From assembly GCF_004681975.1 (NCBI RefSeq), contig NZ_SMLK01000003.1, positions 124,001 to 188,000 on the forward strand: 64,000 nt of DNA. Direction: 5' to 3'. The translations under genes and the position numbers were made by a program. Each line of letters opens with the position of its first letter. The stretch's first letter is position 1. Positions 38,768-47,490 of this stretch are shown piece after piece. The DNA comes from Ramlibacter humi (GTDB lineage: Bacteria; Pseudomonadota; Gammaproteobacteria; Burkholderiales; Burkholderiaceae_C). The notes under the pieces were generated by a model. That model saw only the letters and a list, made by a program, of their open reading frames with translations, was not told the DNA's origin and made no database searches.

Positions 38768-38941
38768 TCAGCGAACCACGCGCATGTACGCCTGGGCGGC
38801 GGCGCGCAGGGCGCGGGCTTCGCTCAGGTCGTGGCCGGCGCGGGCACCGGCGGTTTCGAACAGTTCGCGCACAGGCGCGTCCGCGCCGGGGGCGGCGGGC
38901 TGGCTCAGCAGGCGGGCGATGGCATTGATCAGCGAGAACAT
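38768..38941 (-). CDS. small protein, 57 residues
   Basis: Reads MFSLINAIARLLSQP, then PVRELFETAGARAGHDLSEA and a final AQAYMRVVR. Amphipathic, without a membrane span. It lies head-on to the LysR gene with stops ten bases apart and its start faces a 200-base gap. TATCCT (minus strand, 38990-38985) is a possible -10 and CCTCAACC precedes the ATG without a strong ribosome site. The protein-like composition (Leu, Phe, Asn, Ile present) supports coding. No family recognised; a DUF1127-type small regulator is possible but not shown. Confidence 0.55.
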   Translation of the reverse strand: MFSLINAIARLLSQPAAPGADAPVRELFETAGARAGHDLSEARALRAAAQAYMRVVR

Positions 38942-39141
38942 GGTTGAGGCACCTCGTGGGTGCGTTGTTGGATCGGTTCTTGAAGGATAGGGGTTAACCC
39001 TAGGAATTCCACTCTAACCCGGCCATCTCTTCATGCCGGATGTGCATGGGTGCTGTTGCGACCGGCATGAGCCATCCGCCGCAAGGGCCGGACCGACGTG
39101 ACGCAGCGCCACCTGGCCAAGGCCCGCCTGACAATGGCGGG

Positions 39142-39963
39142 GTGAAGTTCCAGCTGCTGTCCGACCTGCACCTAGAAACCCAGCCCGAGCAACAGTTCTC
39201 GCCCGCACCCGGCGCCGACCTGCTGGTGCTGGCCGGCGACGTCGGCTCGTACCAGCCCGGCAGCAAGTTGCCCGACAGCGATTTCGGCCTGGGAAGGTTT
39301 TCGCCCCGGCACGGCTGGCCGGTGCCGGTGCTGTTCGTGCCCGGCAACCACGAGTACGACGGGCTCGACTGGGACGAAGCGCACGCGCGGCTGCGCGAAA
39401 CCTGCGACCGGCTGGGCATCACCTGGCTGGAACGCGAGACGCTGGTCATCGATGGCGTGCGCTTCGTGGGCACCACGCTGTGGGCCGACTTCGATGCGCT
39501 GGCTGTGCAGGCGCCCGATACCACGCGGGCACTGAAGCAGCGCGAGAAGGCTTTCCGCGCCGCCGACTTCTATCTGACGAAGACCGCCGCGACGCGGCGC
39601 GGGCAACCGCTGCTGGCCGAACAATGGCGCGAGCTGGGCCTGGAATGCGAAGCGTGGCTGAAGCCGGCTTTGGCACAGCCCTTCGACGGGCCGACGGTCG
39701 CGGTGACGCACTTCGCGCCTTCGCTGCGCAGCGCCGACCCGCGCTACGGCCTCACGCCCGGCACCGCGGGTTTCTGCAATTCGCTGGACGAGCTGGTGCC
39801 GCTGGCCGATCTGTGGGTGCATGGCCACCTGCACTGCCCGAACGACTACGTGATCGGGTCCACGCGCGTGGTGGCGAATCCCCTGGGCTATGCGAGGAAG
39901 GGCGAGCAGGACGTCTTCCTGCCGCACCTGCTGGTGGAAGTGCCGCGCGTCAGCGGGCGCTGA
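39142..39963 (+). CDS. metallophosphoesterase family protein
   Basis: Calcineurin-like phosphoesterase, 273 residues from a GTG at 39142. Metal ligands are visible in order: LLSDLHLE (DxH), VLAGDVGSY (GDxx), VPGNHEYDG (GNHE), VTHFAPSL (H) and VHGHLHCPNDY (GHxH). The GTG is preferred because the motif DLH would then sit near the N terminus, as is usual, and GACAAT ends 6 bases upstream, suggesting a leaderless mRNA; an upstream ATG in frame would add ~34 Pro/Gly-rich residues. Substrate unknown. Its 3' end overlaps the convergent TetR gene by 14 bases. Confidence 0.85.
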   Translation: MKFQLLSDLHLETQPEQQFSPAPGADLLVLAGDVGSYQPGSKLPDSDFGLGRFSPRHGWPVPVLFVPGNHEYDGLDWDEAHARLRETCDRLGITWLERETLVIDGVRFVGTTLWADFDALAVQAPDTTRALKQREKAFRAADFYLTKTAATRRGQPLLAEQWRELGLECEAWLKPALAQPFDGPTVAVTHFAPSLRSADPRYGLTPGTAGFCNSLDELVPLADLWVHGHLHCPNDYVIGSTRVVANPLGYARKGEQDVFLPHLLVEVPRVSGR

Positions 39964-40567
39964 GCCCGTCGAAGCAGGTCGTCAGCACCAGCGCGACGAT
40001 CTGCTCGTCGGTGTGCTGCCCGGCACCCTTGAGGAATTCGACCACGGGATCGCAGGCGCGCGCATAGAGCGTGTACAGCACGCCCAGCGGCGGCAACGAA
40101 GCGTTCAGCGCGCCGGCACGCTGCGCCGCTTCGATCCACTCGCCCAGCCGGTCGCTGACGCGCACCAGCGCGTCGATGTAGCCGCGGTGGCCCATGAGCG
40201 CGGAGCGCAGCGAGGAGTTCTGGCTGGGCAGCGAAGGCATCTGGCCGGCCAGCTGCGCCTGCAGCATCCAGCGCACCACGGCCTTGAGCTTGTCGAGCGG
40301 CGGCAGCGCGGCGTCGATGCCGTCCAGGAATTCCTGCGCGCGCGTCATCACGCGCACCATGGCCGCGGCGGCCAGGTCCTCCTTGCTCTGGAAATGCTTG
40401 TAGAGGCTGGCCTTGGCGATGCCCACCGCTGCCGCGACCTCGTCCACCGTCATGGCGTCGAAGCCTTTTTCGGCCAGCAGCCGGTTGACGTTCTGGATGA
40501 TGGCCTCTTCGCGCGCGGCCAGCATCTGCTCCTTGAACGAAGGCCGGGCGGCCACGGTGCTGTTCAT
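39950..40567 (-). CDS. TetR/AcrR-family transcriptional regulator
   Basis: 205-residue repressor-type regulator. N-terminal helix-turn-helix: IIQNVNRLLAEKGFDAMTVD then EVAAAVGIAKASLYKHFQSK; the C-terminal part is helical ligand-binding (LVRVSDRLGEWIEAAQRAGA). Starts 10 bases after the stop of the ArgP-like gene on the same strand, so the two regulators are probably cotranscribed. Target unknown. Confidence 0.88.
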   Translation of the reverse strand: MNSTVAARPSFKEQMLAAREEAIIQNVNRLLAEKGFDAMTVDEVAAAVGIAKASLYKHFQSKEDLAAAAMVRVMTRAQEFLDGIDAALPPLDKLKAVVRWMLQAQLAGQMPSLPSQNSSLRSALMGHRGYIDALVRVSDRLGEWIEAAQRAGALNASLPPLGVLYTLYARACDPVVEFLKGAGQHTDEQIVALVLTTCFDGLSAR

Positions 40568-40577
40568 GCGGAAAATT

Positions 40578-41489
40578 CTAATGCTGGGCCAGAGCCTGTG
40601 AAGCAGTGCTCACCAGCGCCTGCGTCAGCGCGTCCAGCACTTCCGACTGCAGGTTCCAGCAGTGCCAGTACAGCTCGATGGGCAGGCGTTGCCCGGGCAG
40701 CGCGTCCACCAGCTGGCCCTGCTCCATCAGGCCGCGCACCAGCAGCTCCGGCACCACGCTGACGCCCCAGCCGGCCAACACCGCGCGCACCTGGCCTTCG
40801 GAGCTGGGCACGAACAGCTGCCGCAGCGACACGCGCCGCAGGCCAAAGGCCTTGGCGATGAACTCGCTCTGCATGTCGTCCTTGCGGTTGAACGAGACGA
40901 AAGGCACGTCGCGGAAGTTGTGCGCGGTGAGTCCCGTGCCCTGCGCCGGCTTCCATTGGGGACTGGCGACGGCGATGTAGTCCATCGCGCCCAGGCCCAC
41001 CACCTTGCACCCCCGCAGGGCCTGCTTCAGCGTGGTGACGCAACCCAGCACCTGCCCTTCGCGCAGCCACTCGTGGGTGAAGTCCTGGTCGTCGGTGATG
41101 AGCTCCATCGGCAAGCCCTGCTTGGCCAGCGTGCCCAGCGCCGGCAGCGCCCACGTCGCGATGCTGTCGGCGTTCACCGCGATGGCCACGCGCTCGTCCT
41201 CACGCATGCCGCCGGTGGAACTGGGCGCCAGGTCGCGCAGGTCGCGCTCCAGGTCGGCGCGCAGCAGCCTCAGCTGCTTGGTGTGCTTGAGCAGCAGCTG
41301 GCCCGCGGCCGTGGGCTTGAGCGGCCGGCTGCGAACGATCAGCACCGTGCCCACCTGCGCCTCGAGCGCGCGCAGCCTCTGCGAGACGGCCGACTGCGTG
41401 ATCGACAACCGCCGCGCCGCCCGCTCGAAGCCGCCCTCCTCGACGATGGCGGCCAGGCATTCCAGCGCGGCGGGGTCGTAGGCGCTCAT
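40578..41489 (-). CDS. LysR-family regulator of the ArgP type
   Basis: 303-residue LysR regulator resembling ArgP/IciA: DPAALECLAAIVEEGGFERA, then ARRLSITQSAVSQRLRALE, VGTVLIVRSRPLKPTAAGQ, and effector-domain parts VAIAVNADSIATWALPAL and VRAVLAGWGVSVVPELL. ArgP proteins sense arginine and lysine and usually sit beside the exporter argO. Here it is divergent from dadA over 73 bases, so control of D-amino-acid oxidation is a reasonable inference. Start at ATG 41489 matches the family; the longer open frame upstream overlaps dadA. Confidence 0.85.
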   Translation of the reverse strand: MSAYDPAALECLAAIVEEGGFERAARRLSITQSAVSQRLRALEAQVGTVLIVRSRPLKPTAAGQLLLKHTKQLRLLRADLERDLRDLAPSSTGGMREDERVAIAVNADSIATWALPALGTLAKQGLPMELITDDQDFTHEWLREGQVLGCVTTLKQALRGCKVVGLGAMDYIAVASPQWKPAQGTGLTAHNFRDVPFVSFNRKDDMQSEFIAKAFGLRRVSLRQLFVPSSEGQVRAVLAGWGVSVVPELLVRGLMEQGQLVDALPGQRLPIELYWHCWNLQSEVLDALTQALVSTASQALAQH

Positions 41490-41562
41490 AAGTTCCTCTG
41501 ATGGTTTTGCTGTCAGTTTAAGTTTCCTTGATGCAGGCGGCAACTTCTCCCAAACTGGCTGC

Positions 41563-42885
41563 ATGAACGTCCTCGTCCTCGGCGCCGGCATCATCGGCAC
41601 CAGCACCGCCTGGCACCTCCTCGAACGCGGCCACGACGTGACCGTCGTCGACCGGCAGGACGCGGCGGCCCGCGAAACCAGCTTCGCCAACGCGGCCCAG
41701 ATCTCGGTCAGCTACTGCGAGCCCTGGGCCAACAAGCACGCGCCCGGCAAGGTGCTCAAGTGGATGTTCCGCAACGACGCACCGCTGCTGTTCCGCCCGC
41801 AGCTGGACTGGCAGCAATGGCGCTGGGGCCTGCAGTTCCTGGCCCAGTGCAACGACGCCGCGTTCGAGCGCAACGTGCGCCAGCTGGTGGCGCTGGGCTC
41901 GTACAGCCACGCGGCGCTGAAGGACGTGGTGCGCGCCACCGGCATCGAATACCACCGCCTGGAGCGCGGCATCGCCCACTACTACACCGACGAAGCCGCG
42001 ATGGCCGACGCGGAGGTGGGCGCCCGGCTGATGCAGCAGTACGGCGTCAACCGCCGAGTGGTCTCGCGCGACGAGCTGCTGGCCATCGAGCCGGCCTTCC
42101 GCCCCTTCGCGCACCGCATCGTCGGCGGCACCTACACGCCCAGCGACGAAAGCGGCGATGCGCGCGTGTTCACCGAGCAACTGGCCGCCCGTGCCGCCAA
42201 GCACGGTGCCCAGTTCCTCTTCGGCCATGACATCGTGCGACTGGAAAAGGTGGGCGGCGAAGTGCGTGCCGCGCAGGTGCGCGACCGGGCCACCGGCGTG
42301 GCGCGCCGCATCGAAGCCGACGCGGTGGTGGTGGCATGCGGTTCATACAGCGCGCCGCTGCTGCGCACCGTGGGCGTGGACCTGCCGATCTACCCCGGCA
42401 AGGGCTACAGCGCGACCTTCAGAATCCTGAAGCCGGAACTCGCTCCCAGCGTGAGCACCATCGACGACGAGGTGAAGTGCGCCATGTCGCGCCTGGGCGA
42501 TGAATTGCGCGTGGCCGGCACCATCGAGCTGGGCGGCTACGACCTGCGGCTGGACACGCCGGTGGCGCAGGCGCGCTGCCGCATGCTGGCCGAGCGCATC
42601 GAGCAGGTGATGCCCGGCGTGTGCGACACGCGCAGCGAAGCCGAAGGCGGCAACCCGCGCTTCTGGACCGGCCTGCGCCCCGCGACACCGACCAACATCC
42701 CCTTCATCGGCCGCACCCGCGTCGGCCGGCTGTGGGTCAACGCCGGCCACGGCACGCTGGGGTGGACGCACGGCGCGGGCTCGGGCAAGGCGATGGCGGC
42801 GCTGATCAGCGGCGAGCAGCCTCGCATCGAGTTCGGCTTCCACGGCTTCGGCGAGCAACCGGCCTTGCGACCCTCGGCGGCCTGA
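41563..42885 (+). CDS. dadA: D-amino acid dehydrogenase
   Basis: FAD-dependent, membrane-associated dehydrogenase that oxidises D-amino acids to 2-oxo acids, feeding electrons to the respiratory chain. 440 residues, close to the ~432 of the family. N-terminal dinucleotide motif VLGAGIIGTSTAWHLLERGH, the DadA block ETSFANAAQISVSYCEPWA, and the C-terminal WTGLRPATPTNIPFIGRT and NAGHGTLGWTHGAGSGK are characteristic. CAAACT lies 6 bases before the ATG. The divergent ArgP-like gene is a likely regulator. alr, the partner racemase in many dad operons, lies far away at 6.6 kb. Confidence 0.92.
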   Translation: MNVLVLGAGIIGTSTAWHLLERGHDVTVVDRQDAAARETSFANAAQISVSYCEPWANKHAPGKVLKWMFRNDAPLLFRPQLDWQQWRWGLQFLAQCNDAAFERNVRQLVALGSYSHAALKDVVRATGIEYHRLERGIAHYYTDEAAMADAEVGARLMQQYGVNRRVVSRDELLAIEPAFRPFAHRIVGGTYTPSDESGDARVFTEQLAARAAKHGAQFLFGHDIVRLEKVGGEVRAAQVRDRATGVARRIEADAVVVACGSYSAPLLRTVGVDLPIYPGKGYSATFRILKPELAPSVSTIDDEVKCAMSRLGDELRVAGTIELGGYDLRLDTPVAQARCRMLAERIEQVMPGVCDTRSEAEGGNPRFWTGLRPATPTNIPFIGRTRVGRLWVNAGHGTLGWTHGAGSGKAMAALISGEQPRIEFGFHGFGEQPALRPSAA

Positions 42886-42914
42886 CGGCGGCGGTGCCGC
42901 TAGCATCGCGGCCC

Positions 42915-43484
42915 ATGACCGCCTCTTCCGCGACTTCCCCGCATTTCCTTTTCCTCGCCGCGTCCACGCGCGATCCCGGCATCACCGGCAACACCGAATG
43001 GCTGGCGCGCCGCGCCGCGCAGTCGCTGGCCCCCGAGGTCGAACAGACCTGGCTCTCCGTGCCCGCGATGCCGGTGCCGCCCTTCGTGGACCGCCGCCAT
43101 ACGGTGGGCGAGTACCCCATGCCCGAAGGCGACCTGCGCCGCCTGCTCGACGCCATGCTGGCTGCCACCGACATCGTGTTCGTCTCGCCGGTCTACTGGT
43201 ACAGCATCCCCGCGCCGCTGAAGGCCTTCATCGACCACTGGAGCGCCTTCCTGCGCGTGCCGGGCCTGGACTTCAAGGCGCGCATGGCCGCCAAGAGCCT
43301 GCGCCTGGTGACCACCAGCGGCGACCGCCCCAAGGCGCAACCCAGCATCGATTCGATCCGCCTTTGCGCCGAATTCATGGGCATGCGCTGGGGCGGCGAG
43401 CTGTGGGGCAAGGGCGGCGCGCCGGGCGCCGTGGCCAACGACGAAGCGGCCTGCGAAGCCGCGCTCAGTTTCCTGGCGAAGTGA
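42915..43484 (+). CDS. NAD(P)H-dependent FMN reductase / flavodoxin-fold oxidoreductase
   Basis: 189-residue flavodoxin-like oxidoreductase. FMN-binding phosphate loop in AASTRDPGITGNTEWLARRA, second block FVSPVYWYSIPAPLKAFIDHW typical of the NADPH-dependent FMN reductase/multimeric flavodoxin family, and LVTTSGDRP. Cytosolic; likely quinone, nitro or azo reductase type, substrate not predictable. The ATG is 8 bases after TAGCAT (42901-42906), so probably leaderless. Convergent with the molybdenum hydroxylase gene. Confidence 0.85.
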   Translation: MTASSATSPHFLFLAASTRDPGITGNTEWLARRAAQSLAPEVEQTWLSVPAMPVPPFVDRRHTVGEYPMPEGDLRRLLDAMLAATDIVFVSPVYWYSIPAPLKAFIDHWSAFLRVPGLDFKARMAAKSLRLVTTSGDRPKAQPSIDSIRLCAEFMGMRWGGELWGKGGAPGAVANDEAACEAALSFLAK

Positions 43485-43496
43485 GCGGGCGCGGCG

Positions 43497-45833
43497 TCAT
43501 GCCGCGCCGTGCATCTGGTTCCACAGCCGCAGCGGCGTCAGCGGCATCTGCAGCTTCGGCGAGACCGCCGCGAAGCCGCCGCGCGCCAGCGCATCGGCCA
43601 CCGCGTTGACCACGCATGGCGTCGCGCCGATCGTGCCCAGCTCGCCGACGCCCTTCACGCCCAGCGGGTTGTTCTTGCACGGCGTGCTCTCGTCCATCGA
43701 AGTCACGAACTCGCAAGCCACCAGGTCGGCGCGCGGCGCCGCGTAGTCCATCAGGCTGCCGGTCAGCAGCTGGCTGCTGCCGCTGTCGTACACCACCTGT
43801 TCCAGCAGCGCCTGGCCGATGCCTTGCACCGCGCCGCCATCCAGCTGGCCGCGCACGATGGTGGGGTTCACCACGCGGCCGACGTCGTTGACGCTGCTGT
43901 ATGCCACCACGCGCACTTCGCCGGTCTGCGGATCGACTTCCACTTCGCTGACGTGGCAGCCGTTGGGCCAGCTGGGGCCGGCGACGGCGGTGCTGCTCTC
44001 CAGGAAAATCTGCCGCTGCGGCTGCTTGCCCGCGAGAGCGAACAGGTCCACCGAGAGGTCCGTGCCCCGCACACGGAAGCGGCCCGCCGAGTAGTCGAGG
44101 TCTTCCGCGCTGGCTTCGAGTTCCTTGGCCGCGAGCTTCTTCGCTTCCGCCAGCGTTTTCTCGGAGCCTTCTCGCAACGCCGAGCCGCCGGTGAAGATCG
44201 AGCGCGAGCCCGCGCTGCCGAAGCCGTCGCCACGGTCGGTGTCGCCCAGGACGACGCGCACCTGGTCCATGGGCACGCCGAACACGTCCACCACCAGCTG
44301 CGCCAGCGTGGTGGCGATGCCCTGCCCCATCTGGTTGACGGCGGAGAACACTTCGATGATGCCGTCCGCCAGCACCGAGACCGTCACGCGCTCTTCCAGC
44401 GCGTTGCCGCCGGTCCACTCCAGGAACGTCGCCAGCCCCAGCCCGCGCAGCTTGCCTTCGGACTGGCTCTTCGCGCGCCGCGCTTCGAAGCCGTCCCAGC
44501 CGGCCTGCTTCAGGCCCTGGTCCATGACGTGCTCGAACCGGCCCACGTCGTAGGTCTGGTTCATCGGATTCCTGTACGGCATCTGCTCGGGCCGGATGAA
44601 GTTGCGGCGGCGCAGCTGCACGCGGTCGATGCCGGTCTGGCGCGCGGCTTCGTCCATCAGCCGCTCCATCGTGTAGATGGCCTCCGGCCGGCCGGCGCCG
44701 CGGTACGCGCCCGTCGGCGCGGTGTTGGTCATCACCGCCTCGAAGTGGAAGTCCACCAGCGGGATGTCGTACACGCTGGTCTGCACCCAGGGCCCGATCA
44801 ACAACTGGATGGCGACGCCGGTGCCGGTGGCGTACGCTCCCACGTTGGCACGCGAGTGCAGCCGCAGCGCGAGGATGCGGCCGTCGGCGGCCAGCGCCAG
44901 TTCGGCCTGGGTGCTGAGGTCGCGGCCGTGGTGCGACGACAGGAATTCCTCGCTGCGATCGGCGGCCCACTTCAGCGGCCGCTGCAGCTTCCACGCGGCC
45001 CAGGCGATGGCCACGTCTTCCGGGTAAGCGCCGGTCTTCATGCCGAAGCCGCCGCCGACGTCGCCCACTGTCACGCGCACCTGTTCCTTCTTCAGGCTCA
45101 GCAGGTCGCAGACGGTGTTGCGCACGCCCGAGGGCATCTGCGTGCTCATCTGGAAAGTGAGCCGGCGATCGTCCGAGATCCAGGCCAGCACCGTGCGCGG
45201 TTCGATCGACAGCGCGGCAACACGCTGGTTCTCGATCGACAGCGTGACGCGATGCGCCGCTTTCGCGAACGCGGCCCCGGCGCCCGCCGCGTCGCCGTAG
45301 CGCGCCTCGGCGGCGATGTTGTCCGGCGCTTCGTCGCAGATGACGGCCGCGCCTTGCACGGCCTGCTCGACGTTGCTGACCGCGGGCAGCTCTTCGTACT
45401 CGACCCACACCGCCTCGGCCGCATCGCGTGCCTGCTGCAGCGTCTCGGCCACCACGATGGCCACCGGCTCGCCGACGAAGCGCACGCGCTCGTGCGCCAG
45501 CACGCGGCGCTCGGGCGATGCCCCCGCGGCGCCGCCCGCACGCTTGAAGCCCGCGTTCACCGGCAGGGGCTTGACGCCCGCGCCCGCCAGCTCAGCGCCG
45601 CTGGCGACCAGCACCACGCCGGGCATGCCCTGCGCGCTGGCGGTGTCGACCGACACGATGCGCGCATGAGCATGCGGCGAGCGCACGAAAGCCACGCGCA
45701 GCTGCCCGGTGGGCTGGATGTCATCGGCGTAGCGCCCCACGCCTTTGAGCAAACCTTCGTCCTCGATGCGGGGGACGGCTCGTCCGCTGCCGAAGCGGGC
45801 CGCGACGTCGGGGGTGTCCAGGTCTGCGCTCAT
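43497..45833 (-). CDS. xanthine dehydrogenase family molybdopterin-binding subunit (form II CoxL-like)
   Basis: Large molybdenum-cofactor subunit of the xanthine oxidase family, 778 residues from the ATG at 45833. N-terminal a/b hammerhead ([20 protein letters not shown]), then cofactor segments [51 protein letters not shown] and the C-terminal [20 protein letters not shown] with the catalytic-type Glu. The AYRGAGR signature marks form II CoxL-like proteins rather than true CO dehydrogenase (AYxCSFR). The FAD and 2Fe-2S subunits are not adjacent, so the substrate and electron acceptor are unknown. Confidence 0.9.
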   Translation of the reverse strand: MSADLDTPDVAARFGSGRAVPRIEDEGLLKGVGRYADDIQPTGQLRVAFVRSPHAHARIVSVDTASAQGMPGVVLVASGAELAGAGVKPLPVNAGFKRAGGAAGASPERRVLAHERVRFVGEPVAIVVAETLQQARDAAEAVWVEYEELPAVSNVEQAVQGAAVICDEAPDNIAAEARYGDAAGAGAAFAKAAHRVTLSIENQRVAALSIEPRTVLAWISDDRRLTFQMSTQMPSGVRNTVCDLLSLKKEQVRVTVGDVGGGFGMKTGAYPEDVAIAWAAWKLQRPLKWAADRSEEFLSSHHGRDLSTQAELALAADGRILALRLHSRANVGAYATGTGVAIQLLIGPWVQTSVYDIPLVDFHFEAVMTNTAPTGAYRGAGRPEAIYTMERLMDEAARQTGIDRVQLRRRNFIRPEQMPYRNPMNQTYDVGRFEHVMDQGLKQAGWDGFEARRAKSQSEGKLRGLGLATFLEWTGGNALEERVTVSVLADGIIEVFSAVNQMGQGIATTLAQLVVDVFGVPMDQVRVVLGDTDRGDGFGSAGSRSIFTGGSALREGSEKTLAEAKKLAAKELEASAEDLDYSAGRFRVRGTDLSVDLFALAGKQPQRQIFLESSTAVAGPSWPNGCHVSEVEVDPQTGEVRVVAYSSVNDVGRVVNPTIVRGQLDGGAVQGIGQALLEQVVYDSGSSQLLTGSLMDYAAPRADLVACEFVTSMDESTPCKNNPLGVKGVGELGTIGATPCVVNAVADALARGGFAAVSPKLQMPLTPLRLWNQMHGAA

Positions 45834-45892
45834 GGGGCTCCTTCCGGGGGAAGGCGCGATTGTGCCGCCGGCCTGCGTTGCTTGCAGGGCGC

Positions 45893-46723
45893 TCAGCGCG
45901 ACGGCGCGCCCGCCGGCGCCAGCCGTTCGCCGATCCAGCGCAACAGGTCCAGCCACATCTGCCGCGTCTCGGCGTCCAGCGGCGTGCGCATCGCGTTGGG
46001 CAGCTCGATGGTCACCACCGGCACGCCCTTGTGCACCCCACCCCAGTTGCCCAGCGAACCGGGAAAGATCCCCACCTGGTCGAGGTACAGGCGCCCCAGC
46101 CGCGAGGGCGGCACGCTGGGGCCGTCGAAGTCCAGCACGCCATAAGGCGCGTGGATGGACACGATCAGCTGTGGCTGGAACCGCTCCACTTCCTGGAAGA
46201 GGAAGCGGCTCTCCGGCTCGGACAGCGGCGCCGGGCCGGGCCAGCGGCGCGGGTCCTTGCGCGTGCGCTTCTCCCAGTAGAACGCCGCGTCGCGCTCCCA
46301 GTTGGGCGTCGGGAAATTGCGGTTCAGGTCCACGCCATGCGCATTGGTGCGCTTGGGCGGCCGCGCCAGCACGCCGTCCGGGTTCAGCACGGGGATGAAA
46401 CGCCAATGCACGGGCTGCGGCAGGTTCGCGTCTTCCTGCGCCAAGCGGATCCAATGGAAGGCGACCGAAGCCGACGACAGCTCATCGCCGTGGATGGCGC
46501 CGACCACCAGCACGCGCAGCTTCGCTTGCGCCGCCTGCACGTCGCGCACGTACAGCGGCGTTCCTCCGAACGACTTGGCCGGACCCGGCTGCAGCCCCGC
46601 CTGCTCGCACAGCTTGGCCGGCAGGTTGGGCAGGCGGTGCACGAACTCCGCGCAACCCGGCGCGACCGCCTGCGCTGGGTGCGCAGCCGCGCACACCAGT
46701 CCGGCCACGGTGACGGCGAGCAC
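45893..46723 (-). CDS. M14-family zinc carboxypeptidase, murein-peptide-amidase-like
   Basis: Exported zinc peptidase of family M14, 276 residues from a GTG at 46723. The N terminus LAVTVAGLVCAAAHPAQA is a signal peptide. Zinc ligands His and Glu are in VGAIHGDELSSASV, the third His in IVSIHAPYG, substrate residues in HGVDLNRNFPTPNW, and the catalytic Glu in VVTIELPNAMR. Short M14 enzymes of this type resemble MpaA, which trims murein peptides, though a periplasmic location differs. TAGGTT lies 7 bases before the GTG (minus strand) and overlaps the promoter of the divergent zinc-ribbon gene. Confidence 0.85.
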   Translation of the reverse strand: MLAVTVAGLVCAAAHPAQAVAPGCAEFVHRLPNLPAKLCEQAGLQPGPAKSFGGTPLYVRDVQAAQAKLRVLVVGAIHGDELSSASVAFHWIRLAQEDANLPQPVHWRFIPVLNPDGVLARPPKRTNAHGVDLNRNFPTPNWERDAAFYWEKRTRKDPRRWPGPAPLSEPESRFLFQEVERFQPQLIVSIHAPYGVLDFDGPSVPPSRLGRLYLDQVGIFPGSLGNWGGVHKGVPVVTIELPNAMRTPLDAETRQMWLDLLRWIGERLAPAGAPSR

Positions 46724-46730
46724 GCGCGCG

Positions 46731-46740
46731 AACCTACACT
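46731..46740. promoter_or_regulatory. overlapping divergent -10 elements
   Basis: AACCTACACT holds TACACT (46735-46740) reading right and TAGGTT (46736-46731) reading left; the two start codons (ATG 46748, GTG 46723) each lie 7 bases beyond. The two leaderless-type transcripts would share this ten-base segment, so only one polymerase could open it at a time. Confidence 0.5.
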
Positions 46741-46747
46741 GCGCCGC

Positions 46748-47464
46748 ATGCTCAGCCGCTGCCCCAAGTGCCAGTACGCATCGTTGCCGCAGAAGCAGGA
46801 CTTTCCCGCCGAATGCCCCGGCTGCGGCGTGATCCTGGCGAAGATCGGCGCGGTGCCCGCCAGCCTGCCGGTGATCGAGCCGATGGAGGTGCGGGCCGAA
46901 GAACCGCCCACGCCCGTCGATCCGCTGCTGCTCGGGATGCGCGCCGTGTTGTGGGCCGGCTTCGCGTACTGGGGCTGGGTGCTGATGCGGCTGGACGTGG
47001 CGTACGGCGAGATCGTCCGCAGCTTCATCCACCGCCCGCTGCTGATCTTCCACGAGGCGGGCCACGTCGTCTTCATTCCGCTCGGTGAGTGGATGACCGT
47101 GGCCGGCGGCAGCCTCGCCCAGCTGCTGATGCCCGTCGTGATGGGCGTCGCGCTGTGGCGCGCGAACCGCGATGCGTTCGGCGTCTCGCTGGCCTTGTGG
47201 CTGTTCGGCGTGTCGCTGCTGGACCTGGCGCCCTACGTCTACGACGCGATGGACCTGCAGCTGATGCTGCTGGGCGGCCGCACCGGCGAAGACAGCTTCC
47301 ACGACTGGCTGTACCTGCTGCGCACCATGGGCCTGCGCGAACGCGCCTGGGGTATCGGCATGGGCGTGCACAAGGCAGGCTGCGCGATCGTCGTCGCTGC
47401 CAACGCCTGGGGCCTGTGGCTGCTGTGGCGGCAGTGGCGGCAGTGGCGCCGCCGCGCGGAATAG
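46748..47464 (+). CDS. zinc-ribbon membrane protein with HExxH motif (putative metalloprotease-like)
   Basis: 238 residues. N-terminal zinc ribbon: CPKCQYASLP then CPGCGVILAKIG. Then a Pro-rich linker and about five hydrophobic segments (AVLWAGFAYWGWVLMRL, LAQLLMPVVMGVALW, VSLALWLFGVSLLDLAPYVY, AGCAIVVAANAWGLWLLW). IFHEAGHVVFIPLGEWMTVA contains HEAGH at the membrane face, as in site-2-type proteases, and the later LLDLAPYVYDAMD offers an acidic residue that could be a third ligand. Family unknown to me; conserved in relatives by recollection only. TACACT lies 7 bases before the ATG. Confidence 0.78.
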   Translation: MLSRCPKCQYASLPQKQDFPAECPGCGVILAKIGAVPASLPVIEPMEVRAEEPPTPVDPLLLGMRAVLWAGFAYWGWVLMRLDVAYGEIVRSFIHRPLLIFHEAGHVVFIPLGEWMTVAGGSLAQLLMPVVMGVALWRANRDAFGVSLALWLFGVSLLDLAPYVYDAMDLQLMLLGGRTGEDSFHDWLYLLRTMGLRERAWGIGMGVHKAGCAIVVAANAWGLWLLWRQWRQWRRRAE

Positions 47465-47490
47465 CGACAGGCCCGGTCCCCCGCCGGGCA

